Origin: Actinacidiphila alni
GTDB taxonomy: Bacteria; Actinomycetota; Actinomycetes; Streptomycetales; Streptomycetaceae
Direction: 5' to 3'
Assembly: GCF_900112845.1 (NCBI RefSeq)
Contig: NZ_FONG01000015.1
Span: 1 to 64,000 of the forward strand
Length of the DNA stretch: 64,000 bases
Shown piece after piece: positions 17,027 through 25,911 of the stretch; position 1 is the stretch's first letter, and each line of letters begins with the position of its first letter. The notes under the pieces are model-generated. The model was not told where the DNA came from. It saw only the letters and a list, made by a program, of their open reading frames with translations, and ran no database searches. The translations under genes and the position numbers were made by a program.

Positions 17027-17099
17027 GGTGGTCCCGCCTTCCCTGGGCGTCCTGGCCTGCTGGGCTCGCTGGTGTCCGGTGCGCCGACCGGCGAACGGC

Positions 17100-20000
17100 C
17101 TACGTCTGCACGGATTCCGTGCGTACGGACTCCGTGCGTACCGACTCCGCGTGTCCGGACTCCGTCACCACGGATTCCGCCGCCACGGTCCCTGCCGGCA
17201 CCGGCCCGGCCGCTGCGCCCCACTGCTCGTCGTCCGGTACGTCCCGGGGGTCGACGGCGACCTGGACGAGGGTGGGTTCATGGCCGCGCCGGACGAGCGT
17301 GCCGCGGCCGGGCGGCCGGAGGTGGGCGCGCTGCTCGCCGATCAGCACGCCTTCGCGGTGATCGCCGGAGAGCAGCAGCGCGCCGGCGCCGATCTCCTTG
17401 AGCCGGCTCAGCAGCGGGTCCGACAGCAGGGCGCGCCCCGCGCCCCCGACCCGGCGGGCCAGGACCAGGTGGAAGCCCAACTCGGCGGCCTGCGGGATGA
17501 ATTCGGCGAGCGGCGCCAGCGGACCGCGCCCCATGGCGCCGGCCGCCAGGTCGTAGTCGTCGGCGACGACGTACAGCTCCGGGCCCTGCCACCAGCCGCG
17601 TTCGGCGAGCTGGGCGGGGGTGACGTCGGCGGGCGGGATGCGCGAGCGCAGTGTCTCGGCCAGCGCCGCGGTCTGGCCGGCCACCAGGTCGGCGCTGCCG
17701 CCGCGGGCGCCGATGTACTCCTCGGGCAGCACGTCCAGCAGGCTGTGCCGGTAGTCGACGACCATGAAGCGCAGGTCGCGCGCGCTGTGCCGGGCGGCCA
17801 GGCCGCGCATCCAGGAGCGCAGGAAGGTGGTCTTGCCCGCCCCGGAGTCGCCGAAGACCACGAAGTGCGGTGCGCCGGAGGTCAGATCGAGGCCGACCGG
17901 GCGCAGGTCGGACTCGCGCAGCCCGATGGGCACATCGCGTTCTCCGATGCCGGGGCCGTGGCCCTCCCAGCGGTCGGCGGGCGCGGGGGCCCCGGCGGCG
18001 GCCAGTTCGCGGACGGTGAGCCGTTCGGGCAGCACCCGCAGCGCGGGCGCCGCGGGCCGCTGCCAGCTCGACGCGATGCGGGCGACCAGCCGCCGTTCGG
18101 CGTCGGCGATCGACTCGGGCTCGTCGAGGCCGTCGAGCCGGGGCAGCGCGATGTGGTGGCTGAGACCGGGCGAGGCCAGGCCGCGGCCGGGCAGGCCCTG
18201 TCCCATGGCGCGTGCGGCCGGGCGGCTGATCTCGGACTCGGACGGGTCGTTGAGCCGCAGTTCGAGGCGGCCGGGGATGTTGTCGCGCAGGCTGATCCGG
18301 ATCTCCGCCCAGCGGTTGGCGGTCACCCACAGGTGGATGCCGACGCCGAGGCCGCGGGCGGCGATGTCGGTGAGGGCGGCGACGGCGTTGTCGTCGGTGG
18401 TGTGCAGGGCGGCGAGATTGTCGACGACGAGCACGACGTCGGCGGAGCGCACACCGTCGGGCAGGTCGCCCGCGGCACGCCGGGAGCGCAGGTCGGCCGC
18501 GGACTGGATGCCGAGGTCGCGGAACATGTGTTCGCGCGCGGTGACCAGCCGGCCGACCTCGGCCAGCACCCGCCGTACCCGTTCCTCGTCGCGGCGGCCC
18601 GCGACACCGGCCACATGGGGCGCGGCGGCCAGGCCGTGCAGCGCGCCGCCGCCCATGTCGACGGCGTAGAACTGCAGTTCGTCGGGGGTGTGGGTGAGCA
18701 TGGCGCTGAGCATCGCGGTGCGCAGGAAGGTGGATTTCCCGCTCTGCGGGGCGCCGACCAGGGCGATGTGCCCCTGACGTCCCGTCAGGTCGATGACGAG
18801 CGGCAGCTGTTCCTGACGGGCGGGGATGTCGAGCACACCCGCCGGGAATTTCAGCGCGCCCGCGAACGGCCACATGGCGCAGCGCAGGCCCAGTTCGGGG
18901 TCGGTCTCCGGTTCGCCGAGCAGCGAGTCCAGGGTGAAGCGGGCGGGCAGTGGCGGCAGCCACACCTGGTGGCCGGGGCTGTCCTGGGTGAGCATCCGCT
19001 CGACGGCGATCTCGAGTTCGGTCGCGCCGCCGTCCTTGGTCCACTCCCAGCGGACGGCCTCCGGCTCCTGCGGGGCGGCCGGCGGGAGGTCGCCGTGCAC
19101 CGCGAAGGGCACGGGCTCGGCCGCGACGGCGGTGCTGTCGGTGTCGCGTTCGCGATAGGGCGCCGAGACGTGCGCGACCCGGAAGCGTTCGTAGACCGAC
19201 TCGTCGACCTTGAGGTAGGCGGAGCCGGGGATCGCGGGCAGCGCGTAGGCGTCGGGGGTGCCGATGACGGCGCGGGACTCGGCGGCGCTGAAGGTGCGCA
19301 GGCAGATCCGGTACGACAGATGGGACTCCAGGCCGCGCAGCCGGCCCTCCTCCAGTCGCTGGGTGGCCAGCAGCAGATGCATGCCGAGCGACCGGCCGAC
19401 CCGGCCGATCTGCACGAACAGGTCGATGAAGTCCGGCCGCTGGGAGAGGAGTTCGCCGAATTCGTCGACGATGACGAGCAGATACGGCAGCGGCTCCAGC
19501 GGCTTGCCGTGGATGTCGGTGCCGCCGGCGGCCTGCCGTATCTGGTACTCGCGCACCGAGTCGACGTTGCCCGCCTCGCGCAGCATCCGCTGCCTGCGCT
19601 GCTGTTCGCCCTGGAGGGCGTTGCGCATCCGGTCGACCAGCGCGAGATCGTCGGCGAGATTGGTGATCAGGCCGGAGACGTGCGGGAGTTCGGTGATGCC
19701 CGCGAAGGTCGCGCCGCCCTTGAAGTCGACCAGCACGAAGGCCAGATGTTCCGGCGCGTGCACCATCGCCATGCCGGTGACCAGAGTGCGCAGCAGTTCG
19801 CTCTTGCCGGAGCCGGTGGCGCCGACGACCAGTCCGTGCGGGCCGATGCCGCCCTGCGCGGACTCCTTGAGGTCCAGCACCAGCGGTTCGCCGGCGCCGG
19901 TCACACCGATGGGGACGCTGAGCAGGTCACGCTCGTCGGGGGCGCGCCGTTTGGCGGCCGGGTCGAAGGCCGCGATGTCGGGGAAGCCGAGCATTCCCGA

Positions 20001-21305
20001 CAGCGAGACGTGCTCGGACAGGACCTGTTCGCGCTCGCCGGAGAGCATCAGCGGCGCGAGCGCGCGGGCGGTGGCGGTGAGCACGGCGGGCTCGACGGTG
20101 TCGGCGGCGCCCTTGTCGACCGCCGCGTGCAGGGCGGGCGCCCGGCCCTCCAGAACGAGGCCGCCGCGGATGTCGGTGCGGGCCCGTACGTCGACCCGGC
20201 CGGGTTCGCTGCCCTCCTCCTCGACCAGGCACACCACGTGCAGGCCGAGGTCGGGGCCCGCCTCGGTGAGCAGGGCCGCCAGCAGGGCGGAGCGCGCCCA
20301 GGCCGCCTCGGGCTCGTAGTCGTCGAGGAACACCACGAGGTGGCGGCGGGGGCTGGTGTCGCGCTGGGTGACCAGGCGGCTCATCCGCTCGGCGCGGGCG
20401 GCCACGGCCTGGTCGAGGGTGCTCTGCAGATACTCCTGGAGTCCGGCGAGGTCATCGGCGAGCATCGGGACGGCCTCCTGCTCGCGGACCGGCGCCTCCT
20501 GGTCGGGGTGCTGGGCGTGCGGCAGCCATTTCGCCCAGTCCCAGGCGGAGTTGCCGCCGGTCACGACGGCGATCCGTACGTCGTCCGGGGCGTGCAGGAC
20601 CGACAGCTGGAGCAGCAGGGTCTGGGCCAGTTCCCTGGTCCGGGGGCGCGGGCCGAGCAGGCTGACCACGCCGGAGGCGCGCAGGTCGAGCCAGGCGGCC
20701 TGGCCGGGCACCGTGCCGTACGCGGCGACGAGTTCGGCGGCGGCGTGCCGGCACTGCGTGTCGACCTCGACGGTCGGATCGTTCTGCTCGGGCATCCGCA
20801 GCGCGTCGGCCGCCGGTACGGTGCCGGTGCCCAGCCGCAGGCGGAGGAAGTCGTCGTCACCGGGGCGGCGTTCCCAGACCCGGCGGCGCTGGCCGGCGAT
20901 CGCCCACAGCCGCTGCGGGTGCGGGTGCCGCCACGCGTCGGCGGCCCGCTGGCCGACCCGGGACCGTACCGCCTGCCTGCGGATCCCGGCCAGGTACTCC
21001 ACATAGCGTTCGCGCTGCCGGAGTTGGTTGCGCCGCCTGCTGCCCCGCAGTTGCATCCGGACCCCGATGGTGATGCCCACGGACACCACGACGAAGGCGA
21101 TGCCCAGCAGGATCATCCACGCCTTGCCGTAGGCGACCATGTACGCGGCCATGCTCATGCTGGACAGCAGCGGAAGCAGGAGCATCAGCCAGCCCGCCGC
21201 GCCCTGCGGCTGCGGCCGTTGGGGCGGTGCGGCCAGTTTCGTCACACCCTCCGGCATCGGCGGGGGTGTCATGCGGACGGGGCGGTGGAAGGGGATTCGA
21301 CTCAC
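17100..21305 (-). CDS. eccC: Type VII secretion ATPase EccC (fused EccCa-EccCb)
   Basis: The 1401-residue motor of an ESX/T7SS. Two N-terminal transmembrane helices (GAAGWLMLLLPLLSSMSMAA and ILLGIAFVVVSVGITIGV) anchor three FtsK/SpoIIIE-like ATPase domains, each with a Walker A: VVGATGSGKSELL (K501), LVGAPQSGKSTFL (K857) and VFGDSGAGKTTFL (K1158). The first domain has a good Walker B (YLLVIVDEFGELL); the others carry VVLVVDNLAAL and LYVVADDYDLA. EccC selects and translocates YxxxE-tagged WXG100 dimers. It follows a WXG100 gene (55-base gap) and precedes the giant protein (73 bases), suggesting one transcription unit. The C-terminal tail has a repetitive AESVVTESGHAESVRTES run. Confidence 0.97.
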   Translation of the reverse strand: MSRIPFHRPVRMTPPPMPEGVTKLAAPPQRPQPQGAAGWLMLLLPLLSSMSMAAYMVAYGKAWMILLGIAFVVVSVGITIGVRMQLRGSRRRNQLRQRERYVEYLAGIRRQAVRSRVGQRAADAWRHPHPQRLWAIAGQRRRVWERRPGDDDFLRLRLGTGTVPAADALRMPEQNDPTVEVDTQCRHAAAELVAAYGTVPGQAAWLDLRASGVVSLLGPRPRTRELAQTLLLQLSVLHAPDDVRIAVVTGGNSAWDWAKWLPHAQHPDQEAPVREQEAVPMLADDLAGLQEYLQSTLDQAVAARAERMSRLVTQRDTSPRRHLVVFLDDYEPEAAWARSALLAALLTEAGPDLGLHVVCLVEEEGSEPGRVDVRARTDIRGGLVLEGRAPALHAAVDKGAADTVEPAVLTATARALAPLMLSGEREQVLSEHVSLSGMLGFPDIAAFDPAAKRRAPDERDLLSVPIGVTGAGEPLVLDLKESAQGGIGPHGLVVGATGSGKSELLRTLVTGMAMVHAPEHLAFVLVDFKGGATFAGITELPHVSGLITNLADDLALVDRMRNALQGEQQRRQRMLREAGNVDSVREYQIRQAAGGTDIHGKPLEPLPYLLVIVDEFGELLSQRPDFIDLFVQIGRVGRSLGMHLLLATQRLEEGRLRGLESHLSYRICLRTFSAAESRAVIGTPDAYALPAIPGSAYLKVDESVYERFRVAHVSAPYRERDTDSTAVAAEPVPFAVHGDLPPAAPQEPEAVRWEWTKDGGATELEIAVERMLTQDSPGHQVWLPPLPARFTLDSLLGEPETDPELGLRCAMWPFAGALKFPAGVLDIPARQEQLPLVIDLTGRQGHIALVGAPQSGKSTFLRTAMLSAMLTHTPDELQFYAVDMGGGALHGLAAAPHVAGVAGRRDEERVRRVLAEVGRLVTAREHMFRDLGIQSAADLRSRRAAGDLPDGVRSADVVLVVDNLAALHTTDDNAVAALTDIAARGLGVGIHLWVTANRWAEIRISLRDNIPGRLELRLNDPSESEISRPAARAMGQGLPGRGLASPGLSHHIALPRLDGLDEPESIADAERRLVARIASSWQRPAAPALRVLPERLTVRELAAAGAPAPADRWEGHGPGIGERDVPIGLRESDLRPVGLDLTSGAPHFVVFGDSGAGKTTFLRSWMRGLAARHSARDLRFMVVDYRHSLLDVLPEEYIGARGGSADLVAGQTAALAETLRSRIPPADVTPAQLAERGWWQGPELYVVADDYDLAAGAMGRGPLAPLAEFIPQAAELGFHLVLARRVGGAGRALLSDPLLSRLKEIGAGALLLSGDHREGVLIGEQRAHLRPPGRGTLVRRGHEPTLVQVAVDPRDVPDDEQWGAAAGPVPAGTVAAESVVTESGHAESVRTESVRTESVQT

Positions 21306-21360
21306 GGTGGCTGCCTAGCTGGCTGGTGGGGCGCGGGGGGCGGGGGCTGGGGCGGTCCGC

Positions 21361-21789
21361 TCAGCCGGGGAAGGTCATGGTGACGGCCGTCTTGTTGGTG
21401 TCGGTGACCGCATCGGGTTTGTCCTTGCTGCTCCCGGAGGTGTCGGCGAAGTTCTTGAACAGGTCGGTGATGCCGTCCTCGGCCGCGCTGTAGTTGGCCG
21501 ACACCATGCCGACGCCGTCGGCCAGCGTCGGCAGGACGCCCTTGCTCGGGTCGTCCTTGGTGCCGAAGAGTTCGGTCATCACCCGGACCCACTCCTTGTT
21601 GAGGTCGTCCGCGTCGCTGGCGGCCTTGCCCTGCCAGGCGACGCGCAGCCCGCTGAGGGTGTTGTTGATGGTGACGAGGCTGTCCGAGACGGCTTGGCCG
21701 AGGTCGTGCAGATTGCCGGCGACGGTGTTCATGCCGCTCGGGGAGATCTTGAGGACGGAGACGTCGTAGTTGGTGCTGTCGTCGGCCAT
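21361..21789 (-). CDS. WXG100-like T7SS protein (142 aa)
   Basis: A helical hairpin protein with the WXG turn (LRVAWQGKAASDADDL) and a C-terminal YSAAE (YxxxE) secretion motif in VSANYSAAEDGI. It is longer than the usual 100 residues by a C-terminal Ser/Lys/Asp-rich extension (TSGSSKDKPDAVTDTNK). The ATG at 21789 follows AAGGCGAG. It is the first gene of the group leading into eccC, so it is a likely direct substrate. Its partner in the heterodimer is not certain. Confidence 0.9.
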   Translation of the reverse strand: MADDSTNYDVSVLKISPSGMNTVAGNLHDLGQAVSDSLVTINNTLSGLRVAWQGKAASDADDLNKEWVRVMTELFGTKDDPSKGVLPTLADGVGMVSANYSAAEDGITDLFKNFADTSGSSKDKPDAVTDTNKTAVTMTFPG

Positions 21790-21945
21790 GGACTCGCCTT
21801 TCTCGACCGGGAGTTGGGGCACACACGGTGCCGGTGCCGAAGAGGCGCAGGTGACGGCTGTGGTGACGATCCCCTGCTGACAATTCCTCATATAAGTGGT
21901 AAACCTGGCGGCGGTACTGTGCGGCCGCCGGACGAGGGAGACACC
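21790..21945. promoter_or_regulatory. Divergent promoter region between two T7SS genes
   Basis: 156 bases between oppositely oriented T7SS genes. It holds an AT-rich run (TTCCTCATATAAGTGGTAAA, about 21886-21905) unlike its GC-rich surroundings, a likely place for -10 elements. No specific regulator box was recognised. Confidence 0.5.
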
Positions 21946-22566
21946 GTGACCAAGCCGATCACCTCGAAGTACGACCCGACGCCGCTGCCCGAGACGACGG
22001 ACGACGGCTCGACCCCCACGCCGTCGCCCGACAACGGCAAGGACCTCAGCTCCCTGGTGCCGGAGACGCACGTCGCCTGGGACGTGCCGCCGTCCTTCAA
22101 CACCGACCCGAAGGACCTGGACGGCGGGGGTGGCGACCCGAAGCAGATCACCGAGCCGTCCGGCGACCTGAGGATCGACCTGGGCGCGCTGCGCACCGCC
22201 GAGAAGGCGATGCTCACCGAGGCGCGCGCCGCGGTCGCGAAGTACGAGGAGCTGCGCGCCAAGGTCGAGGCCGTCAAGGGCCATGTCTTCGGGCAGGGCG
22301 CCCAGGACCCGAACGACCACAGCGGCTACACCTCGCTCGCGGCCGGGTACGACCCGCAGGAAGGCAAGACGCACGACAATCCGTTCGCCGCCAGCGGCGC
22401 GACGTTCGCCGCCGAGATGAACCCGGCACAGGAGCGGGCGCTGCTCCAGATCGGCTCCACGCTGGAACGGCTCGGCGAGTACATCGCCCTGCTCAACCAC
22501 TCCGGGCAGGTCTACGCCGAGACCGACCGCAACTCCCGCTTCCCGGACCCGCCCGCGGCGGGCTGA
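21946..22566 (+). CDS. T7SS-associated helical protein with YxxxD motif
   Basis: A 206-residue protein. Residues 1 to about 85 are acidic, Pro/Ser/Asp-rich and probably disordered. The rest is helical (IDLGALRTAEKAMLTEARAA and LEEL-like hairpin), ending LLNHSGQVYAETDRNS, where YAETD fits YxxxD. There is no WXG turn. It is the only gene in the core block on the plus strand. The GTG start is preceded by GAGGGAG. Family unknown to me; context and motif suggest an exported substrate or a chaperone partner for one. Confidence 0.75.
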   Translation: MTKPITSKYDPTPLPETTDDGSTPTPSPDNGKDLSSLVPETHVAWDVPPSFNTDPKDLDGGGGDPKQITEPSGDLRIDLGALRTAEKAMLTEARAAVAKYEELRAKVEAVKGHVFGQGAQDPNDHSGYTSLAAGYDPQEGKTHDNPFAASGATFAAEMNPAQERALLQIGSTLERLGEYIALLNHSGQVYAETDRNSRFPDPPAAG

Positions 22567-22591
22567 ACCCCGCCGCGCGGCCCGGCGCCGC

Positions 22592-22921
22592 TCAGCCACC
22601 GGACGACCCGTCGGTGAGGTTGTCGTGGTTGGCGTGCTCGGCGTTGTGGTAGTTGGTGTAGCTGGTGTTCATCCGGTGGAGGATGTCCGTCAGCAGCGCC
22701 TCCAGGTCGTGCTGGCTGCGGTGGTACCACGCGGTGATGGACTCGAAGGAGCCGTGCGACGGGCTGGCCCAGTGGTCGCCGACCTCCTTCATCTTGGCGT
22801 CGATCGACGCCATGTGCGCCGAGATCGTCGTGTGCTCCTTCTTCACCACCCCGATCGCGTCCTTCAGCGCCGCCAGGTCCGCGAGCCACTCCTGGAGCGT
22901 CGGTTCTTCCGCCATCGTCAC
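22592..22921 (-). CDS. WXG100-family protein (109 aa)
   Basis: A helical hairpin: LQEWLADLAALKDAIGVVKK, a WxS turn (GDHWASPSHGSFESI) replacing WxG, then a second helix with YTNYHNAEHANHDN, where YHNAE is the YxxxE export motif. It lies 124 bases downstream of the beta-helix/AAA gene and converges with the 206-aa gene. The GTG start at 22921 is placed by AAAGGCAGG; the ATG two codons later is possible. His-rich C-terminus. Confidence 0.85.
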   Translation of the reverse strand: MTMAEEPTLQEWLADLAALKDAIGVVKKEHTTISAHMASIDAKMKEVGDHWASPSHGSFESITAWYHRSQHDLEALLTDILHRMNTSYTNYHNAEHANHDNLTDGSSGG

Positions 22922-22954
22922 CGCACCTGCCTTTCACCCGGTCCGTCGTCGTAC

Positions 22955-23045
22955 GGGGCACGCCGCCGGGCCACCGGCAGCCCGGTCGCGCACCGTCCGG
23001 TCACGCGCTGTCCGGTCACGCGCTGCTCGGCCGCGCACCGCCCGG
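22955..23045. repeat. Short imperfect direct repeats in an intergenic gap
   Basis: The gap between two T7SS genes contains repeated 14-15 base units of GTCCGGTCACGCGCT type. This is small low-complexity DNA with no recognisable promoter. Confidence 0.4.
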
Positions 23046-25805
23046 TCACAGGGCCTCCGCCGGCGGGAGGTCGGCGGGCAGCAGCGCGGTCAGCAGCCCG
23101 TCGTCGGCGGCGGCCAGATCGGCGACGCTCAGGCCGAGTTCGGCGACCCGCTGGGCGTGCCGCTCGGTCATCCGCTGGAAGACCTGCCGGGCGCTGCGCC
23201 CGTTGCCGAACTGCTCGCCGCGCGGCACCGTCGCGAAGTAGTCGTGCAGCGCGGCGGCGGTCTCCGGCGCGACGGTGTACTCGTGGCTGCTGGCCTGGTG
23301 CTCCACGATCCGCACCAGCTCCGGCGCCGAGTAGTCGTCGAAGTGCAGGGTGCGGGTGAAGCGGGACGCCAGGCCCGCGTTGGACTCCAGCAGCCGGTTC
23401 ATCTCGGTGGGGTAGCCCGCCACGATGACGACCACCTCGTCGCGGTGGTCCTCCATCAGCTTCACCAGCGTCGAGACGGCCTCCGCGCCGAAGTCGCTCA
23501 ACTGCCCCTGCGGCACCAGGGAGTACGCCTCGTCGATGAAGAGCACACCGCCGAGCGCCCGCCGGAAGACCGCCGTCGTCTTCGGCGCGGTGTGCCCGAC
23601 GTACTCGCCGACCAGATCGCCTCGGTCGGCCTCGACCAGATGGCCGCGGCTGAGCAGGCCGAGCGCCGCGAGGAATCCGCCGTACAGCCGGGCCACCGTG
23701 GTCTTGCCGGTACCCGCGTTCCCGGCGAAGACCAGGTGCCTGCTCAGCGGCGGCGGCGCGAGCCCGGCGTCCTGCCGGACCTTGACCATCTGCATCAGCT
23801 TCGTCAGCGTCACCACGTCGCGCTTGACGCCGTCCAGGCCCACCAACCGGCCCAGCTCCGCGTGGAGTTCCTCCAGCCGAGCCTCCGCGGAGCCGTCCGC
23901 CTCGGCGCCGCCGGCGCCCTCCGCGGAGCCGGCGCCGGGTGAACCGGTCCCGGAGGAAGGGAGGTTGGGGCGGCCCGTCGGCGCCGCGCCGACGCCCGGC
24001 GACAAGGGGGCGGCGAGGGTCGGCAGCAACGGCTCGGCCACGTCCGCGACATGGCAGTCCACCGCGTACACCTCGGCGTCGGCGTCCCGCAGCAGGTCGG
24101 TGTCGGTGCCGTCCACGACGCAGCGGCGCAGCTCGAACCGGGAGCGGGCACCGGCGTAGACGGCGGGGAAACGGCTCTTGGTGAAGTGGCAGTCCTCGTA
24201 CCGGCCCGCTCCGCCCTCCTCCACGTACAGCGCGTTCTTCGCGGCCGACGCGACCGTGAGACCGTGCACGGCGGGCCGGGCCCCGGCGCGTACGACGACG
24301 CCGCTGCCCCGGGACTCGCGCACCTCGCCGCCCGTCACGACGGCCGTGCTGTCCTCCTCCAGCAGCAGACCGGTGATGCCGCCGGTGACCGTCACGTCCT
24401 CCAGCCGGGCGCCGGTGCCGGGGCCGACGCGTACGCCGGTCTCGCCGCCGGCGGTGACGGCGCAGCCGGCCAGCAGCGGCCGGTGGGTGGTGGACAGCCG
24501 CACCCCCTCCCGGCCGCCATCGATCCGGCAGTCGCGCAGCGCCGCGTCGCCGCCCTCCACGGACACGCCCGCCAGCTCCACATCGCTCACCTCGCAGCCG
24601 TCCGCGAGGAGTTCGGCCCGCTCGGTGACGCGCACCCCGTACTCGGCGGAGCCGCCGACCGCGCCGTCGGTCACCGTCACGCGCGCGGCGCCGCCGAGGT
24701 GCACGGCGGTGTACGCGGTGTCCCGTACGGTGCAGCCGGTCAGCGCGACCTCCGCGTCGCCGGTCGCGTACAGCCCGTTGGCGCCGGTACGGGCGAAGGT
24801 GCAGTCGCGGGCGGCGGCCCGTGCGGTGGCGCTCACCACGAGCGCGGTGTCGGCGCAGTCCACGGCGCGGACCGACACGAGTTCGGCGAGCGCCTCGCCC
24901 GTCACCAGGACCGCGGCGCCGGTGGTGTGGTGGACGTGGCAGCCGTCCAGCAGCACCGCGCTGCCGTCCTCGGCCAGGACGCCGCCGCCCGCGGTCCTGA
25001 AGATCTCGCAGTCGTGCAGGCGGACGCCCTGGGACACCTCGCCGCGGGCGGCCTCGCCGCCGGCCCCCGCCGTACGGAAACCGTCGCCCGCCGGGCCGGT
25101 GACGCGGCCGGCCGTACCGCGCGTCCACACGCCCCTGCCGCCCGCCTCGTACAGCCGGGTCGCGCGCAGCACCGCGGTGGCATGGCCCTCCACCAGGACG
25201 GCGGCCCGGCCGCTGTCGCGGATCTCGCAGCGGGTGAGTTCTGCGTGCGCGCCCGCGGCGACCACGACGCCGCGTCCGGTGGCGCCGTCCACCAGGGAGT
25301 CGGTCAGCTCGGCGGCGGCCTCGTCCTCCACGACCAGGCCGTCCCCGGCGCAGCCGCCGACGGTCAGCCGGTCCAGGGTGGTGCGGCTGGTGCCGGTCAG
25401 CCGCACCGCGGCACCCTCGGCCTGCCGCACGCTGCACCCGCTCAGCACGGGCGCCGCGGCCCCGGAGACCTCGACGCGGCCGCCGGTGATCTCGCAGTCC
25501 CGCAGCACTGGTTCGCCGCCGCGCACCAGCACCCCCGGCTCGCGCGGCGCCGGGGAGATCAGGGCGAAGCCGCGCAGTTCGGCGCGGCCCGCGTGCACGG
25601 TGACGGCCGGGCCGCGCGGCGCGACCAGCCGCACCACGCCCTTGGCGATCAGGGTGACATCCTTGTCGAGCACCAGATTCTCGGTGTACGTGCCGCTCTG
25701 CACGGTGATCACGGCGCCGGCCTCGGCGCCCCTGACCGCCGCCGCGATGGAGCGGTGGCTGCCCCAACTGCCGGGCGCCACACGCTGCGTGCCCGCTCTC
25801 ACCAC
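23046..25805 (-). CDS. Parallel beta-helix protein fused to an EccA-type AAA ATPase
   Basis: About 919 residues. The N-terminal two thirds (about 30-590) are stacked right-handed beta-helix rungs (LRDCEITGG, LDGCHVHHTTGAAVLV), with the GSHRSIAAAVRGAEAGAVIT entry cap typical of pectin-lyase-like folds. The C-terminal third is an AAA+ ATPase of the CbbX/SpoVK/EccA type: LVGLDGVKRDVVTLTKLMQM, Walker A FAGNAGTGKTTVAR (K701), GEYVGHTAPKT, Walker B GGVLFIDEAYSLVP and the sensor AGYPTEMNRLL. Canonical EccA has TPR-like repeats instead of a beta-helix. It lies directly after eccD. The start is uncertain: GTG at 25805 is used; an ATG at 25961 overlapping eccD is also open. Confidence 0.85.
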   Translation of the reverse strand: MVRAGTQRVAPGSWGSHRSIAAAVRGAEAGAVITVQSGTYTENLVLDKDVTLIAKGVVRLVAPRGPAVTVHAGRAELRGFALISPAPREPGVLVRGGEPVLRDCEITGGRVEVSGAAAPVLSGCSVRQAEGAAVRLTGTSRTTLDRLTVGGCAGDGLVVEDEAAAELTDSLVDGATGRGVVVAAGAHAELTRCEIRDSGRAAVLVEGHATAVLRATRLYEAGGRGVWTRGTAGRVTGPAGDGFRTAGAGGEAARGEVSQGVRLHDCEIFRTAGGGVLAEDGSAVLLDGCHVHHTTGAAVLVTGEALAELVSVRAVDCADTALVVSATARAAARDCTFARTGANGLYATGDAEVALTGCTVRDTAYTAVHLGGAARVTVTDGAVGGSAEYGVRVTERAELLADGCEVSDVELAGVSVEGGDAALRDCRIDGGREGVRLSTTHRPLLAGCAVTAGGETGVRVGPGTGARLEDVTVTGGITGLLLEEDSTAVVTGGEVRESRGSGVVVRAGARPAVHGLTVASAAKNALYVEEGGAGRYEDCHFTKSRFPAVYAGARSRFELRRCVVDGTDTDLLRDADAEVYAVDCHVADVAEPLLPTLAAPLSPGVGAAPTGRPNLPSSGTGSPGAGSAEGAGGAEADGSAEARLEELHAELGRLVGLDGVKRDVVTLTKLMQMVKVRQDAGLAPPPLSRHLVFAGNAGTGKTTVARLYGGFLAALGLLSRGHLVEADRGDLVGEYVGHTAPKTTAVFRRALGGVLFIDEAYSLVPQGQLSDFGAEAVSTLVKLMEDHRDEVVVIVAGYPTEMNRLLESNAGLASRFTRTLHFDDYSAPELVRIVEHQASSHEYTVAPETAAALHDYFATVPRGEQFGNGRSARQVFQRMTERHAQRVAELGLSVADLAAADDGLLTALLPADLPPAEAL

Positions 25806-25911
25806 GGCCGCCGCCGATCCGGGGCGGGCGACCCCACGGGCATCGGCGCCGGCACCGGTATCGGCACCGACGCTGGCACGGATATCGGCGCGGATGTCGG
25901 CCGTGGCGCGC

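Noticed and set aside
16980..21383. 1467-codon open frame opposite eccC
   Set aside because: eccC has three Walker motifs in the other strand; this translation has no conserved features.
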